A stretch of 64,000 nt of DNA from Nonomuraea wenchangensis (GTDB lineage Bacteria > Actinomycetota > Actinomycetes > Streptosporangiales > Streptosporangiaceae): assembly GCF_900111685.1 (NCBI RefSeq), contig NZ_FOHX01000007.1, positions 421,986 to 485,985 of the forward strand, written 5' to 3'. Position 1 is the first letter of the stretch, and the number at the start of each line of letters is the position of its first letter. Positions 33,920-41,998 of the stretch are shown piece by piece. Position numbers and translations under genes: made by a program. The notes under the pieces are model-generated. The model ran no database searches and had not been told where the DNA came from. It saw nothing but the letters and a program-made list of their open reading frames with translations.

Positions 33920-34594
33920 CTACGCGTCGTGCCGCCGGCGCACCATCTCGTCGATCCAGACGGGCGCGTACGGGGACGTGCACCCCGGCGAGACGGGGTA
34001 GTCCTTGAGCACCTCCAGGCGCTCGCCGATCTCGACGGCGCGGGCGCGGTGCCCCGGGTGCTCGATGCCGATCTGCGCCAGGCAGTGGTTCATCGCCCAC
34101 TGCAGGCGGTCGGGGGCGCCCTTCATCTCGGCCTCGATGACGTCGAGCAGCCCCGCGAGGTCGAGCCCGGCGGGCTTCTTCGCCACGCGCTCGGTGGTGA
34201 GCGCCCACCCGGCGCTCGCGACCGCGGGGTCGGGGTCGGCGAGCCAGGCCGGCCGCAGCTCCTCGGCGTGCGGGCTCTTCTTCACCACGTAGTTGACCAG
34301 CCAGTCGTGCACCTTCGGCGAGCCCGCCTCGCGCACCATGGCGTCCAGCTCGTCGCGTTCGAACGCCTTCGGGCGGCAGATCAGGAGCGCCAGCAGCCGG
34401 GCCGCGGCGTCACCCGTCTCCCAGAGCCGGCGCGCGAGCTCCTGCTGCGTCTTGAGCCGCTTGGCGAGGGCGCGCAGCGCGCTGAGATTGACGCCGTGAT
34501 CGTCGCCGTGCCTCGCGTTGACCGCGCGGATCTTCGGATCCTCCAGAGCGGTCAGTTCGGCCATCACCTCGGCCACCGTCACTTCGGCCACCAT
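33920..34594 (-). CDS. DNA alkylation repair protein (AlkD-like HEAT-repeat family)
   Basis: This 224-aa all-helical protein matches the AlkD-type family: DPKIRAVNARHGDDHGVNL near 18, KVHDWLVNYVVKKSP near 92, DLDRLQWAMNHCL-like segment near 165. Family members remove alkylated bases using HEAT-like repeats. The ATG at 34594 has GGGAGG eight bases before it; the ATG at 34624 has no good site. The end lies 8 bases from the convergent HTH-protein gene. Many family members in actinobacteria are untested, so activity is inference. Confidence 0.7.
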   Translation of the reverse strand: MVAEVTVAEVMAELTALEDPKIRAVNARHGDDHGVNLSALRALAKRLKTQQELARRLWETGDAAARLLALLICRPKAFERDELDAMVREAGSPKVHDWLVNYVVKKSPHAEELRPAWLADPDPAVASAGWALTTERVAKKPAGLDLAGLLDVIEAEMKGAPDRLQWAMNHCLAQIGIEHPGHRARAVEIGERLEVLKDYPVSPGCTSPYAPVWIDEMVRRRHDA

Positions 34595-34744
34595 CAGGCC
34601 GGCCTCCCGTCGTTTCGGCGTCAAATCCCGGGTTCTTCGCAGAAAATGCGCGGCGGTTCTCGATGATGCCCCTCGCCGGGACCGGGGTGTCGCGGCGAGG
34701 GCGCGGAAGCTGATACAGGAGTAGCCGGCAAATGCGGTTACTTC

Positions 34745-35083
34745 TTAATGCTCGGCCTCGTACTGCTTGATCAGAGTCGCGGCAATCCGGCCCCGCTCGC
34801 TCACGGGCAGGCCCTGCGCCTTGGCCCACTTGCGGATCTCGGTGGCCTTCTCCCTGCCCATCTCACGGGCCGAACCGGCGCTCCCGCGACGGCCCCGCTC
34901 CTTGCCCGCGCGGACGGCACGCGCCTTGGTGATGAAGGGCGCCAGAGCCTTCTCCAATTTCTCTCTGTTCTCGCCGGACAGGTCGATCTCGTAGGCGGTG
35001 CCGTCGAGAGCGAACCGCGTGGTGCCCTCCGCTTCACTGCCGTCGAGGTCGTCGAGAAAAGATTCAACGATGCGCTTCGCCAT
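34745..35083 (-). CDS. lsr2: Lsr2-family nucleoid-associated protein
   Basis: This 112-aa protein is typical of Lsr2. The N-terminal dimerisation domain (about 1-60) includes FALDGTAYEIDLSGEN and the C-terminal DNA-binding domain (about 75-112) includes IRKWAKAQGLPVSERGRI, whose RGR inserts into AT-rich minor grooves. Lsr2 silences AT-rich and acquired DNA in actinobacteria. Genomes often carry more than one copy, and this one is a single-gene unit. The stop is TAA, uncommon in this window. Confidence 0.9.
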   Translation of the reverse strand: MAKRIVESFLDDLDGSEAEGTTRFALDGTAYEIDLSGENREKLEKALAPFITKARAVRAGKERGRRGSAGSAREMGREKATEIRKWAKAQGLPVSERGRIAATLIKQYEAEH

Positions 35084-35578
35084 AAGGTGCTCCAAACCCC
35101 GATGTTGCTTGCGGATACTGTAGTCCCCTTCAGAGACGCACGCATCCTCACAAATGCCATGTCGCGAATAGTGGACCGGGTCCGCACGGCCCACCGGCCC
35201 GCGCTTTGACGCGGTCCGCCCTTGACCGGCGATCTTCGGCGTTGCGCGCGTCGCGGTCCGTCCGCCGCGCCGATTCGCCTTTCCCCGGCCTTCACGGGCG
35301 GCCGGAGCCGCGGCCCACGCAGGTTCGGCAGGATCGCTATGACCAGGGGAAACGCGCGGGCGGCCGGCGGGCGGGCAGGCGCCTCCGTCCGCGCGGGCGC
35401 GGCGCGTGGCCCACACCCGTGCGGGGTACGCGGGAAAACGGGCCTGTCGCGGGCCGCCCGCCCGTACGGATCCGGGAAGGCGCGCCAGTTTCGGGCGTCG
35501 CGGCCCGCGAGCGGCAATCCCGTCCCGTTTCCGCCGAATCCGAAATTGAATCGGACTTCAAGACCCTCATGTCTCCCG
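35084..35578. other. 495-base stretch without a recognisable gene
   Basis: No convincing gene, RNA gene or repeat was seen on either strand; open frames here are the usual high-GC shadows. The first 50 bases must contain the lsr2 promoter (an AT-richer patch with TACAGT about 35 bases before the start). The rest separates lsr2 from the 3' end of the membrane protein gene that runs in the same direction. Confidence 0.5.
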
Positions 35579-36583
35579 TCATCCGCGTTCTGGTCCCTTC
35601 CTGTTCTCCCGGATCAGGAAGACCGCGGACGACACCAGCGCCCACGCGCCCAGCACGAGGAACGGCATCAGCCGCTGATGCCCGCCGAAGTAGACGGCGG
35701 TGTGCTGGGCGTTGACCGAGGCTCCGGGCGGCAGCCAGCGTCCGATCACGCCCAGCGGCGACGGCAGCAGCGGCCAGGACACCGCGCCGCCCGACGAGGG
35801 GTTGCCGAGCAGCACCATCAGCCCCCACGTGGGCACCATCGCCCAGCGCCCCACGAGCGTGCGGAACATGGAGAACACCATCCCCGACGCGAACATGGTC
35901 AGCGCCAGGATGAACCAGGACTCCGGCAGCGGCAGACGGAGCGCGCCGAGCACCCAGTCGACGGCGGCCACGATGGCCAGCGCTCCCATCCCCGCGTACG
36001 CCCCCGTGAACGCGACGCGCTCCCACGGGGCGAGCCCGCCCGCGTTCGCGTTGAGCTGGACGGCCCCGACGAACCCGATGACCACGGCCGCGAGCGTGAT
36101 GTAGAACAGCGCCAGCCCGCGCGGGTCGCCCCGCTGCAGCGGTTTCAGGTCCCGCACCGTCAGCCGCATGCCGACCTGCCGGGCGACCGTGGGCGCGGCC
36201 TCGGTGAGCAGTTGCGCCACCGACGCGCCGGAGGCGCTCGACACGTAGAAGGTGGCGTCGTTCCCGCGCACCACGACGATGCCGAAGACGCGCTGCTCCT
36301 CGACCGCCCGCAGGGCCCGCTCGAAGTCGGGCTCGAAGGACAGGGCGAGCGAGGCGTTCAGCCGCTGCTCCAGGCCGGCGGCGAAGGCCTTGCCGCGCAC
36401 GGTCTGGTGAGTGGTGCCCACCACCGCCACCGGCACGCGGTGCGGGGTCGGGGCGGCCATGGCGTAGGTGTAGGACCCGGCGAACAGTCCCGCCGCGGCG
36501 GCGACGATCACCACGAGCACGGTCGCGGGGAGGAACGGTGATTCCTTGAAGTCCGCCCACCGCCGGCCCGTCCGGTCACGCAT
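35579..36583 (-). CDS. Membrane protein, ABC-2/YhgE-Pip-like (DUF3533 type)
   Basis: This 334-aa protein has one N-terminal membrane helix (about 18-42), an extracytoplasmic domain (about 45-165), then five to six hydrophobic segments. That plan is shared by YhgE/Pip and DUF3533 proteins, related to ABC-2 permeases. The polar motif SSGGAVSWPLLP near 273 and WLPPGASVN near 290 match the conserved region before the last helices. No ATPase gene is adjacent. TAGCGT six bases before the ATG suggests a leaderless transcript. Cargo is unknown. Confidence 0.65.
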   Translation of the reverse strand: MRDRTGRRWADFKESPFLPATVLVVIVAAAAGLFAGSYTYAMAAPTPHRVPVAVVGTTHQTVRGKAFAAGLEQRLNASLALSFEPDFERALRAVEEQRVFGIVVVRGNDATFYVSSASGASVAQLLTEAAPTVARQVGMRLTVRDLKPLQRGDPRGLALFYITLAAVVIGFVGAVQLNANAGGLAPWERVAFTGAYAGMGALAIVAAVDWVLGALRLPLPESWFILALTMFASGMVFSMFRTLVGRWAMVPTWGLMVLLGNPSSGGAVSWPLLPSPLGVIGRWLPPGASVNAQHTAVYFGGHQRLMPFLVLGAWALVSSAVFLIRENRKGPERG

Positions 36584-36589
36584 GCGCTC

Positions 36590-36595
36590 ACGCTA
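36590..36595 (-). promoter_or_regulatory. -10 element of a likely leaderless promoter
   Basis: On the minus strand TAGCGT ends six bases before the ATG of the DUF3533-type membrane protein. This places the expected transcription start at the ATG itself, a common actinobacterial arrangement. No ribosome binding site is visible. Confidence 0.45.
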
Positions 36596-36675
36596 AGCGC
36601 GCGACGGCCGCCGCCCGCCCGTTGACACGCCGCCCTGCTCGCCTTTCAGATTTCCGGCAATACCAGTAGGAAATA

Positions 36676-36704
36676 TTGACTTATCGCGGGTGTCGGCCTA
36701 GCGT
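36676..36704 (+). promoter_or_regulatory. Promoter of the organosulfur-type operon
   Basis: TTGACT (36676-36681) and TAGCGT (36699-36704) are separated by exactly 17 bases, a near-ideal housekeeping-sigma promoter. The start of transcription would fall at about 36711, next to the ATG of the leader peptide at 36712, so the leader would be translated from an essentially leaderless message. Confidence 0.75.
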
Positions 36705-36711
36705 CTGATCC

Positions 36712-36786
36712 ATGAGGCAGGGTCTTCTCCTGACCAGGCGCTCCCACGTGGACTTCTGCCACGTCGCCAGCGCCCAGTGTCGCTGA
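36712..36786 (+). CDS. 24-aa cysteine-containing leader peptide (putative attenuator)
   Basis: The peptide contains LLLTRRSHVDFCHVASAQCR at residues 5-24. It matches the short actinobacterial leader peptides of the form 'RR.HVD..RV.SA.C' that precede sulfur-assimilation and sulfonate genes. It holds two Cys codons, at residues 16 and 23, the latter next to the last sense codon, where stalling on low Cys-tRNA would be sensed. It starts 7 bases after the -10 element and is followed by hairpins and then by a flavin reductase/monooxygenase operon. Cysteine control is known for such leaders; for this copy it is inferred. Confidence 0.75.
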   Translation: MRQGLLLTRRSHVDFCHVASAQCR

Positions 36787-36797
36787 TCACGATCGTC

Positions 36798-36858
36798 GGC
36801 GGGCCGTACGAGCCCGCCCCGTCTTCATGTTCCCGGCGTGGCCGCCGCAGCCCACGCC
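36798..36858 (+). promoter_or_regulatory. Hairpins after the leader peptide (candidate attenuator)
   Basis: GGCGGGC (36798-36804) pairs with GCCCGCC (36812-36818) across a 7-base loop, starting 12 bases after the leader stop. GGCGTGG (36835-36841) pairs with CCACGCC (36852-36858). A further GC-rich repeat lies near 36875-36908. The region of about 200 bases up to the flavin reductase start has no other gene, and alternative pairing between these elements is possible. Confidence 0.5.
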
Positions 36859-36992
36859 GCCGATCCAGGTCAACGCCGCGCGTCCCGGACGACCCCGGGC
36901 GGCGCGCGAGCATGCCGTTCGTCGTGAGGATCTCTCGTGATCATCTCTTCAGTCAGCGTCCCCAAGCCCCGCGTACGGACGGGGGTGGCGGC

Positions 36993-37505
36993 ATGACCGC
37001 GGCCCCGTCCGGCCTCGCCGTCACCTCCGACCTGTTCCGCCGCGCCCTCGCCGTGCACGCCAGCGGCGTCGTCGTCATCACCGCCCAGCACGGAGGCCGG
37101 CCCGCCGGGCTGACCGCCACCTCCTTCTCCTCCGTCAGCCTCGACCCGCCTCTCGTCTCCTTCTACGTGGACCGTTCCTCCACCACGTGGCCGTCGCTGC
37201 GCGCCGCCGACCACTTCGCCGTCAACGTGCTCGCCCACGACCAGGCCGAGGTGGCCGCCCGCTTCGCCAGCAGGGGCGTGGACCGCTTCGCCGAGCCCAC
37301 CCGCTGGCGGCCGGGACCCCTGGGCGCGCCGCTGCTCCAGGACGTCTCCGCGCACCTGGTGTGCCTGCCGTACGAGACCGCCGAGGTCGGCGACCACATC
37401 CTGGTCGTCGGGCTGGTCGTCGAGGCGGAGCTGCGAGGCCCCGGCCGCCCGCTGCTCTACCACCAGGGCCGCTTCGGCCGTTTCCTGGCCCACCCCGAAT
37501 CCTGA
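36993..37505 (+). CDS. Flavin reductase (NAD(P)H:FMN), partner of the monooxygenases
   Basis: This 170-aa flavin reductase of the HpaC-like fold reduces FMN for two-component monooxygenases. Visible features are FRRALAVHASGVVVITAQ near 14, the flavin-binding loop GLTATSFSSVSLDPPLVSF near 38, and a conserved NVLAHDQ near 77. The ATG at 36993 is where family similarity begins; the longer open frame upstream runs through the leader and attenuator region and was rejected. First structural gene of the operon that holds four FMN-dependent monooxygenases. Confidence 0.85.
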   Translation: MTAAPSGLAVTSDLFRRALAVHASGVVVITAQHGGRPAGLTATSFSSVSLDPPLVSFYVDRSSTTWPSLRAADHFAVNVLAHDQAEVAARFASRGVDRFAEPTRWRPGPLGAPLLQDVSAHLVCLPYETAEVGDHILVVGLVVEAELRGPGRPLLYHQGRFGRFLAHPES

Positions 37506-37519
37506 CCTGGAGCCTCTCC

Positions 37520-38434
37520 GTGACCACCATCCGCACCAGGCAGCCGGTGTACGCGAGCCCCGTCGACCACGTCGCCTACGGCCACTACGGCTCCGGCCGC
37601 CTGCACCACTCCCCGGACTGGAACCGCCCCCTCTACCCCTTCCAGGGCCGCGTCACCGCCGACGGCTCCAGCGGCTTGCGCGCCGAGCCCGGCCGCTACC
37701 ACCTCTACGCCGCCTGGGTCTGCCCGTACGCCCACCGCGCCGCGATCGTCCGCAAGCTCAAGGGCCTGGAGGACGTCGTCTCCCTGTCGTACGTGGACGA
37801 CGAGCGCGACGGCCGCGGCTGGGCCTTCCGCGAGCGCCGCGGCCCCGACCCGGTCAACGGCTTCACCCTGCTGGAGCAGGCGTACGACGCCACCGAGAAG
37901 GGGTACGGCGGCCACATCTCCGTCCCCGTCCTGTGGGACCGCGAGACCGGCCGCATCGTCAGCAACCACTTCCCGGACATCACCCTCGACCTGGCCACCC
38001 AGTTCGGGCAGTGGGCCGGCGACTCGATCGACCTCTACCCGGAGGCCCTGCGCCCCGAGATCAACACGCTGAACGCCTGGATCTACCACGACGTCAACGC
38101 CGGCGTGACCCGCGTGGCCCGCGCCGCCACCGAGCGCGAACGCGAGCGGGAGCGGCACCGCGTCGTCGCCGCGCTGGAACGCCTCGACGAGCGCCTGGCC
38201 GAGCGCCGCTACCTCACCGGCGACACGATCACCGAGGCCGACGTGCGGCTGTGGGTGACGCTGGCCAGGTTCGACGCCGAGCACAACCGCGGCCACCTGA
38301 TCAGCGAGCGCGAACTGCCCGACTTCGAGCACCTGTGGCCGTACGCCCGCGACCTCCACCGGCTGCCCGCCTTCCGCGAGACGACCGAGGGCCTGCCCGC
38401 GTCCTGGGACACGCCGCCGGGGTGGCGGCGATGA
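37520..38434 (+). CDS. Xi-class glutathione S-transferase (glutathionyl/mycothiyl-hydroquinone reductase-like)
   Basis: This 304-aa protein has the xi-class active-site motif WVCPYAHRA near 63-71 in a thioredoxin-like N-terminal domain and an all-helical C-terminal domain (NTLNAWIYHDVNAGV near 174). Xi enzymes reductively remove a thiol from S-conjugated hydroquinones. Actinomycetes use mycothiol rather than glutathione, so the true thiol may differ. The GTG start has TGGAG seven bases upstream; it lies 14 bases after the flavin reductase and overlaps the next gene by 4 bases. Its place in a sulfur operon suggests release of thiol or sulfite from aromatic adducts; that is inference. Confidence 0.8.
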   Translation: MTTIRTRQPVYASPVDHVAYGHYGSGRLHHSPDWNRPLYPFQGRVTADGSSGLRAEPGRYHLYAAWVCPYAHRAAIVRKLKGLEDVVSLSYVDDERDGRGWAFRERRGPDPVNGFTLLEQAYDATEKGYGGHISVPVLWDRETGRIVSNHFPDITLDLATQFGQWAGDSIDLYPEALRPEINTLNAWIYHDVNAGVTRVARAATERERERERHRVVAALERLDERLAERRYLTGDTITEADVRLWVTLARFDAEHNRGHLISERELPDFEHLWPYARDLHRLPAFRETTEGLPASWDTPPGWRR

Positions 38435-39753
38435 GCCGCAGGCGCGTGCACCTGGCCGCGCACTTCCCCGGCGTCAACAACACCACCGTCTGGGCCGACC
38501 CCCGCTCCGGCAGCCAGATCGACTTCGCCTCCTTCGTCCACCTGGCGCGGACCGCCGAGCGCGGCACGTTCGACTTCTTCTTCCTCGCCGAAGGGCTGCG
38601 GCTGCGCGAGCTCAAGGGCCGCGTCCACGACCTCGACGTGGCCGGGCGGCCGGAGTCGCTCACCGTGCTGAGCGCGCTGGCCGCGGTGACCGAGCGGCTG
38701 GGCCTCGCCGGCACGGTCAACGCCACCTTCAACGAGCCGTACGAGCTGGCCCGCCGCCTGGCCACGCTCGACCACCTCAGCGACGGCCGGGCCGCCTGGA
38801 ACGTGGTCACCACCTCCGACGCCTTCACCGGCGAGAACTTCCGCCGCGGCGGCTACCTCGACCGGGCCGACCGCTACCGGCGGGCCGCCGAGTTCGTCCG
38901 GCTCGCCGGCGAGCTGTGGGAGTCGTGGGCGCCGGACGCGGTCGCGGCGGACCGCGCGTCGGGCAGGTTCCTGCGCGACGCGGACGCCGTGGGCGAGGTG
39001 CGCTTCCACGGCGAGCACTTCGACGTCGAGGGCCGCTCCACCGTGCCGCGCTCCCCGCAGGGCCGGCCGGTGATCATCCAGGCGGGCGACTCGGACGAGG
39101 GCAGGGAGTTCGCCGCCGCCCACGCCGACGTCATCTTCACCCCGCACGGCTCGCTGGAGGACGGCCGCCGCTTCTACGCCGACGTCAAACGCCGGCTGTC
39201 CCGTCACGGCCGCCGGCCCGACCAGCTCAAGATCATGCCGGGTGCTACGTTCGCGCTCGGCGACACCGAGGAGGAGGCCGCCGCGAACGCCGCCGCCATC
39301 CGCCGCGCCCAGGTCGGGCCGCAGACCGCGATCGCGTTCCTGGAGCAGGTGTGGGGGCGGGACATGTCGGCGTACGACCCGGAGGGCCCGCTGCCGGACG
39401 TCGAGCCCGACCTGTCCGGAGGCGTCTCCCAGGGCCGGGTGGCCATCAAGGACCGCGCCGCCGTGGCCGCCAAGTGGCGGGCGCTCGCCGAGGAGAAGCA
39501 CCTGTCGATCCGCGAGCTGGTCATCGAGGTCACCGGGCGGCAGACGTTCGTCGGCACGCCGGAGACGGTGGCCCGGCAGATCGACGAGCACGTCCAGGCC
39601 GAGGCGGCCGACGGATTCATCCTCGTGCCGCACCTGACGCCCAGCGGCCTGGACGACTTCGTGGACCGGGTGGTGCCGATCCTGCGCGAACGCGGCGCGT
39701 TCCGTACCCACTACACCGGCTCCACCCTGCGCGAACACCTGGAGCTCACGTGA
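38431..39753 (+). CDS. NtaA/SnaA/DszA-type FMN-dependent monooxygenase
   Basis: This 440-aa luciferase-like enzyme is of the branch that includes nitrilotriacetate monooxygenase, dimethylsulfide monooxygenase and the dibenzothiophene-sulfone monooxygenase DszA. Typical sequences are FVHLARTAERGTFDFFFLAE near 31, WNVVTTSDAFTGENF near 124 and PVIIQAGDSDEGREFAA near 213. It needs reduced FMN, supplied by the first gene. ATGA/GTGA overlaps bind it to its neighbours. An organosulfur substrate is inferred from the leader peptide and gene set. Confidence 0.82.
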   Translation: MSRRRVHLAAHFPGVNNTTVWADPRSGSQIDFASFVHLARTAERGTFDFFFLAEGLRLRELKGRVHDLDVAGRPESLTVLSALAAVTERLGLAGTVNATFNEPYELARRLATLDHLSDGRAAWNVVTTSDAFTGENFRRGGYLDRADRYRRAAEFVRLAGELWESWAPDAVAADRASGRFLRDADAVGEVRFHGEHFDVEGRSTVPRSPQGRPVIIQAGDSDEGREFAAAHADVIFTPHGSLEDGRRFYADVKRRLSRHGRRPDQLKIMPGATFALGDTEEEAAANAAAIRRAQVGPQTAIAFLEQVWGRDMSAYDPEGPLPDVEPDLSGGVSQGRVAIKDRAAVAAKWRALAEEKHLSIRELVIEVTGRQTFVGTPETVARQIDEHVQAEAADGFILVPHLTPSGLDDFVDRVVPILRERGAFRTHYTGSTLREHLELT

Positions 39754-40931
39754 CACTGCACCTCGCCGCACTGCACCTCGCCGTGGCCCTGGACGGCGCC
39801 GGCTGGCACCCCGCCGCCTGGCGCGAGTCCGCGGCCGACGTCTTCTCCGCGCGGTACTGGGCGGGCCTGGTCGCCGAGGCCGAGCGCGGCCTGCTCGACT
39901 TCGTCACCATCGAGGACGCCCTCGGCCTCCAGTCCACCCTGACCGACGGCGCCGACGACCGTGCCAACCAGGTGCGCGGCCGGTTCGACGCCGTGCTGCT
40001 CGCCGCCCGGCTGGCCCCGCTCACCAGCCACGTCGGGCTGGTCCCCACCGCCACCACCACCCACACCGAGCCGTTCCACGTCGCCGTCGGCATCGCCACG
40101 CTCGACCACGTCAGCGGGGGACGGGCCGGCTGGCGGCCGCAGGTCTCCGCCCGGTCCTTCGAGGCGCGGCACTTCGGCCGCCGCGCGTTCCCGCCGCTGG
40201 AGGAGGTGCTGAACCGGCCGGGCGGCGCGGACCTGTCCGCCCACCCGCACGTACGCGAGCTGTTCGCCGAGGCCGCCGACGCCGTGGAGGTGGCGCGGCG
40301 GCTCTGGGACAGCTGGGAGGACGACGCCGAGATCCGCGACGTCGCCACCGGCCGCTTCCTCGACCGTGACAAGCTCCACTACGCCGACTTCGCCGGGCCG
40401 TTCTTCTCGGTCAAGGGCCCGTCGATCACGCCGCGCCCGCCGCAGGGGCAGCCCGTGGTGACCGCGCTCGCGCACTCCCGGCTGCCCTACGAGTTCGCCG
40501 CCGCCTCCGCGGACGTGGTCTACGTGACCCCGCACTCGGCCGAGCACGCCCGCGCCGTCGTCGAGGAGGTCAGGGGGCTGTCGGCGGACCTGAGGATCTT
40601 CGCCGACCTGGTCGTCTTCCTGGGGACGGACGCGGCCCGGCGCAAGGCGCGCCTCGACGAGCTGGACGGGGCCGAGCTCGTCTCCGACGCCGCGATCTTC
40701 ACCGGCACCCCGGCCGAGCTGGCGGACGTGCTCCTGGAGTGGCGGCGCGCGGGCGTCGAGGGGTTCCGGCTGCGGCCGGGCGCGCTGCCGTACGACCTGG
40801 AGCAGATCGCCCGTGGGCTCACGGCCGAGCTGCGCGGGCGCGGGGCCTTCCGGCACGCCTACGAGGCCGCGACGCTGCGCGGGCTGCTCGGCCTGCCGCG
40901 CCCCTCCAACCGCTACGCGGAGGTGTCATGA
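39750..40931 (+). CDS. Luciferase-like FMN-dependent monooxygenase (second copy)
   Basis: This 393-aa protein is distinct in sequence from the preceding enzyme. Family features are LVAEAERGLLDFVTIEDALG near 37, VGIATLDHVSGGRAGW near 112 and a C-terminal half with FTGTPAELADVLLEW. The GTG start overlaps the previous stop (GTGA) and its own stop overlaps the next start. A lower-specificity partner monooxygenase of the same pathway is plausible. Substrate unknown. Confidence 0.8.
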   Translation: MTLHLAALHLAVALDGAGWHPAAWRESAADVFSARYWAGLVAEAERGLLDFVTIEDALGLQSTLTDGADDRANQVRGRFDAVLLAARLAPLTSHVGLVPTATTTHTEPFHVAVGIATLDHVSGGRAGWRPQVSARSFEARHFGRRAFPPLEEVLNRPGGADLSAHPHVRELFAEAADAVEVARRLWDSWEDDAEIRDVATGRFLDRDKLHYADFAGPFFSVKGPSITPRPPQGQPVVTALAHSRLPYEFAAASADVVYVTPHSAEHARAVVEEVRGLSADLRIFADLVVFLGTDAARRKARLDELDGAELVSDAAIFTGTPAELADVLLEWRRAGVEGFRLRPGALPYDLEQIARGLTAELRGRGAFRHAYEAATLRGLLGLPRPSNRYAEVS

Positions 40932-41998
40932 AATTTCTGCTCATCACGCTGATCGTGCACAACGACGACCGCTCACCCACCGAACGTTTCCGCGAGGTCG
41001 TCGGCAACGCGGTGCTCGCCGAGGAGCTGGGCTTCGACGGGTTCGGGGTGGGGGAGCGGCACGAGCGGCCGTTCATCTCCTCCTCGCCGCCCGTCGTGCT
41101 CAGCCACATCGCGGCCCTCACCTCCAGGATCCGGCTGTTCACCGCCGTCACCACGCTGAGCCTGCTCGACCCGGTGCGCGCCTACGAGGACTACGCCACG
41201 CTCGACCACCTGTCCGGCGGCCGGCTTGAGCTGATCATCGGCAAGGGCAACGGCGCCGCCCAGGCCGAGCTGTTCCACGTCACCGCCGAGGACCAGTGGG
41301 AGCGCAACCGGGAGGGCTACGAGCTGTTCCGCCGCCTGTGGCGGGAGGACAAGGTCACCTGGCAGGGCCGCTTCCGCCCCTCGCTCACCGACGCCGAGAC
41401 CTGGCCCCGCCCCCTGCAGCGGCCCATCAGGGTCTGGCACGGCAGCGCCACCAGCAAGGAGTCGGTCGACCTGGCCGCCAGGTATGGCGACCCGCTGTTC
41501 TCGGCCAACGTCACCCACCCCGTCGAACCGTACGCCGAGCTGATCGACCACTACCGCGAACGCTGGGCCTATTACGGCCACGACCCCGCCGACGCCCTGG
41601 TGGGTGCCGGCAGCGCCGGCTACTACGCGGCCCCCACCTCCCAGGAGGCGATCGCCACCTACCGGCCGGTCTTCGACGCCCGCGTCGAGTTCCAGCGGAA
41701 GCTGGGCCTGCCGGTGGTCTTCCCCACCCTGGAGGACGCCATCGAACGCGGCTCCATCCTGGTCGGCAGCCCGCAGCAGATCGTCGACAAGGTGCTGCGC
41801 TACCACAAGCGCTTCGGCCACGAGGTGATGCACCTGCACGCCGACGCCGACGGGCTCACCCAGGCGCAGCACCGGCGGGCGTTGGAGCTGTTCCAGGCCG
41901 AGATCGCGCCCGTGCTGCGCGCGGAGATCCCCAGCCGGCCGTTCCCCGCCGCCGTTCCCGTGGCTCCGGTCGCCGTCTCCTCCGGGGGTGCCGCGTGA
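40928..41998 (+). CDS. Luciferase-like FMN-dependent monooxygenase (third copy)
   Basis: This 356-aa bacterial-luciferase-fold protein shows LAEELGFDGFGVGERHERPF near 31, TLDHLSGGRLELIIGKGNG near 95 and GSPQQIVDKVLRYHKRFGHE near 282. It is closest to the general LLM group with an Ala/Pro/Val-rich C-terminal tail (about 335-356) that is probably disordered. It starts at an ATGA overlap. Reduced FMN must come from the operon's reductase. Substrate unknown. Confidence 0.8.
   Translation: MKFLLITLIVHNDDRSPTERFREVVGNAVLAEELGFDGFGVGERHERPFISSSPPVVLSHIAALTSRIRLFTAVTTLSLLDPVRAYEDYATLDHLSGGRLELIIGKGNGAAQAELFHVTAEDQWERNREGYELFRRLWREDKVTWQGRFRPSLTDAETWPRPLQRPIRVWHGSATSKESVDLAARYGDPLFSANVTHPVEPYAELIDHYRERWAYYGHDPADALVGAGSAGYYAAPTSQEAIATYRPVFDARVEFQRKLGLPVVFPTLEDAIERGSILVGSPQQIVDKVLRYHKRFGHEVMHLHADADGLTQAQHRRALELFQAEIAPVLRAEIPSRPFPAAVPVAPVAVSSGGAA

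Noticed and set aside
35084..35578. A hidden gene in the gap after lsr2
   Set aside because: No frame has a plausible start with ribosome binding site, motif or codon pattern; the frames seen are shadows.
36777..36992. N-terminal extension of the flavin reductase through the leader region
   Set aside because: It overlaps the leader peptide and hairpins and adds Arg/Pro/Ser low-complexity sequence; family similarity starts at 36993.
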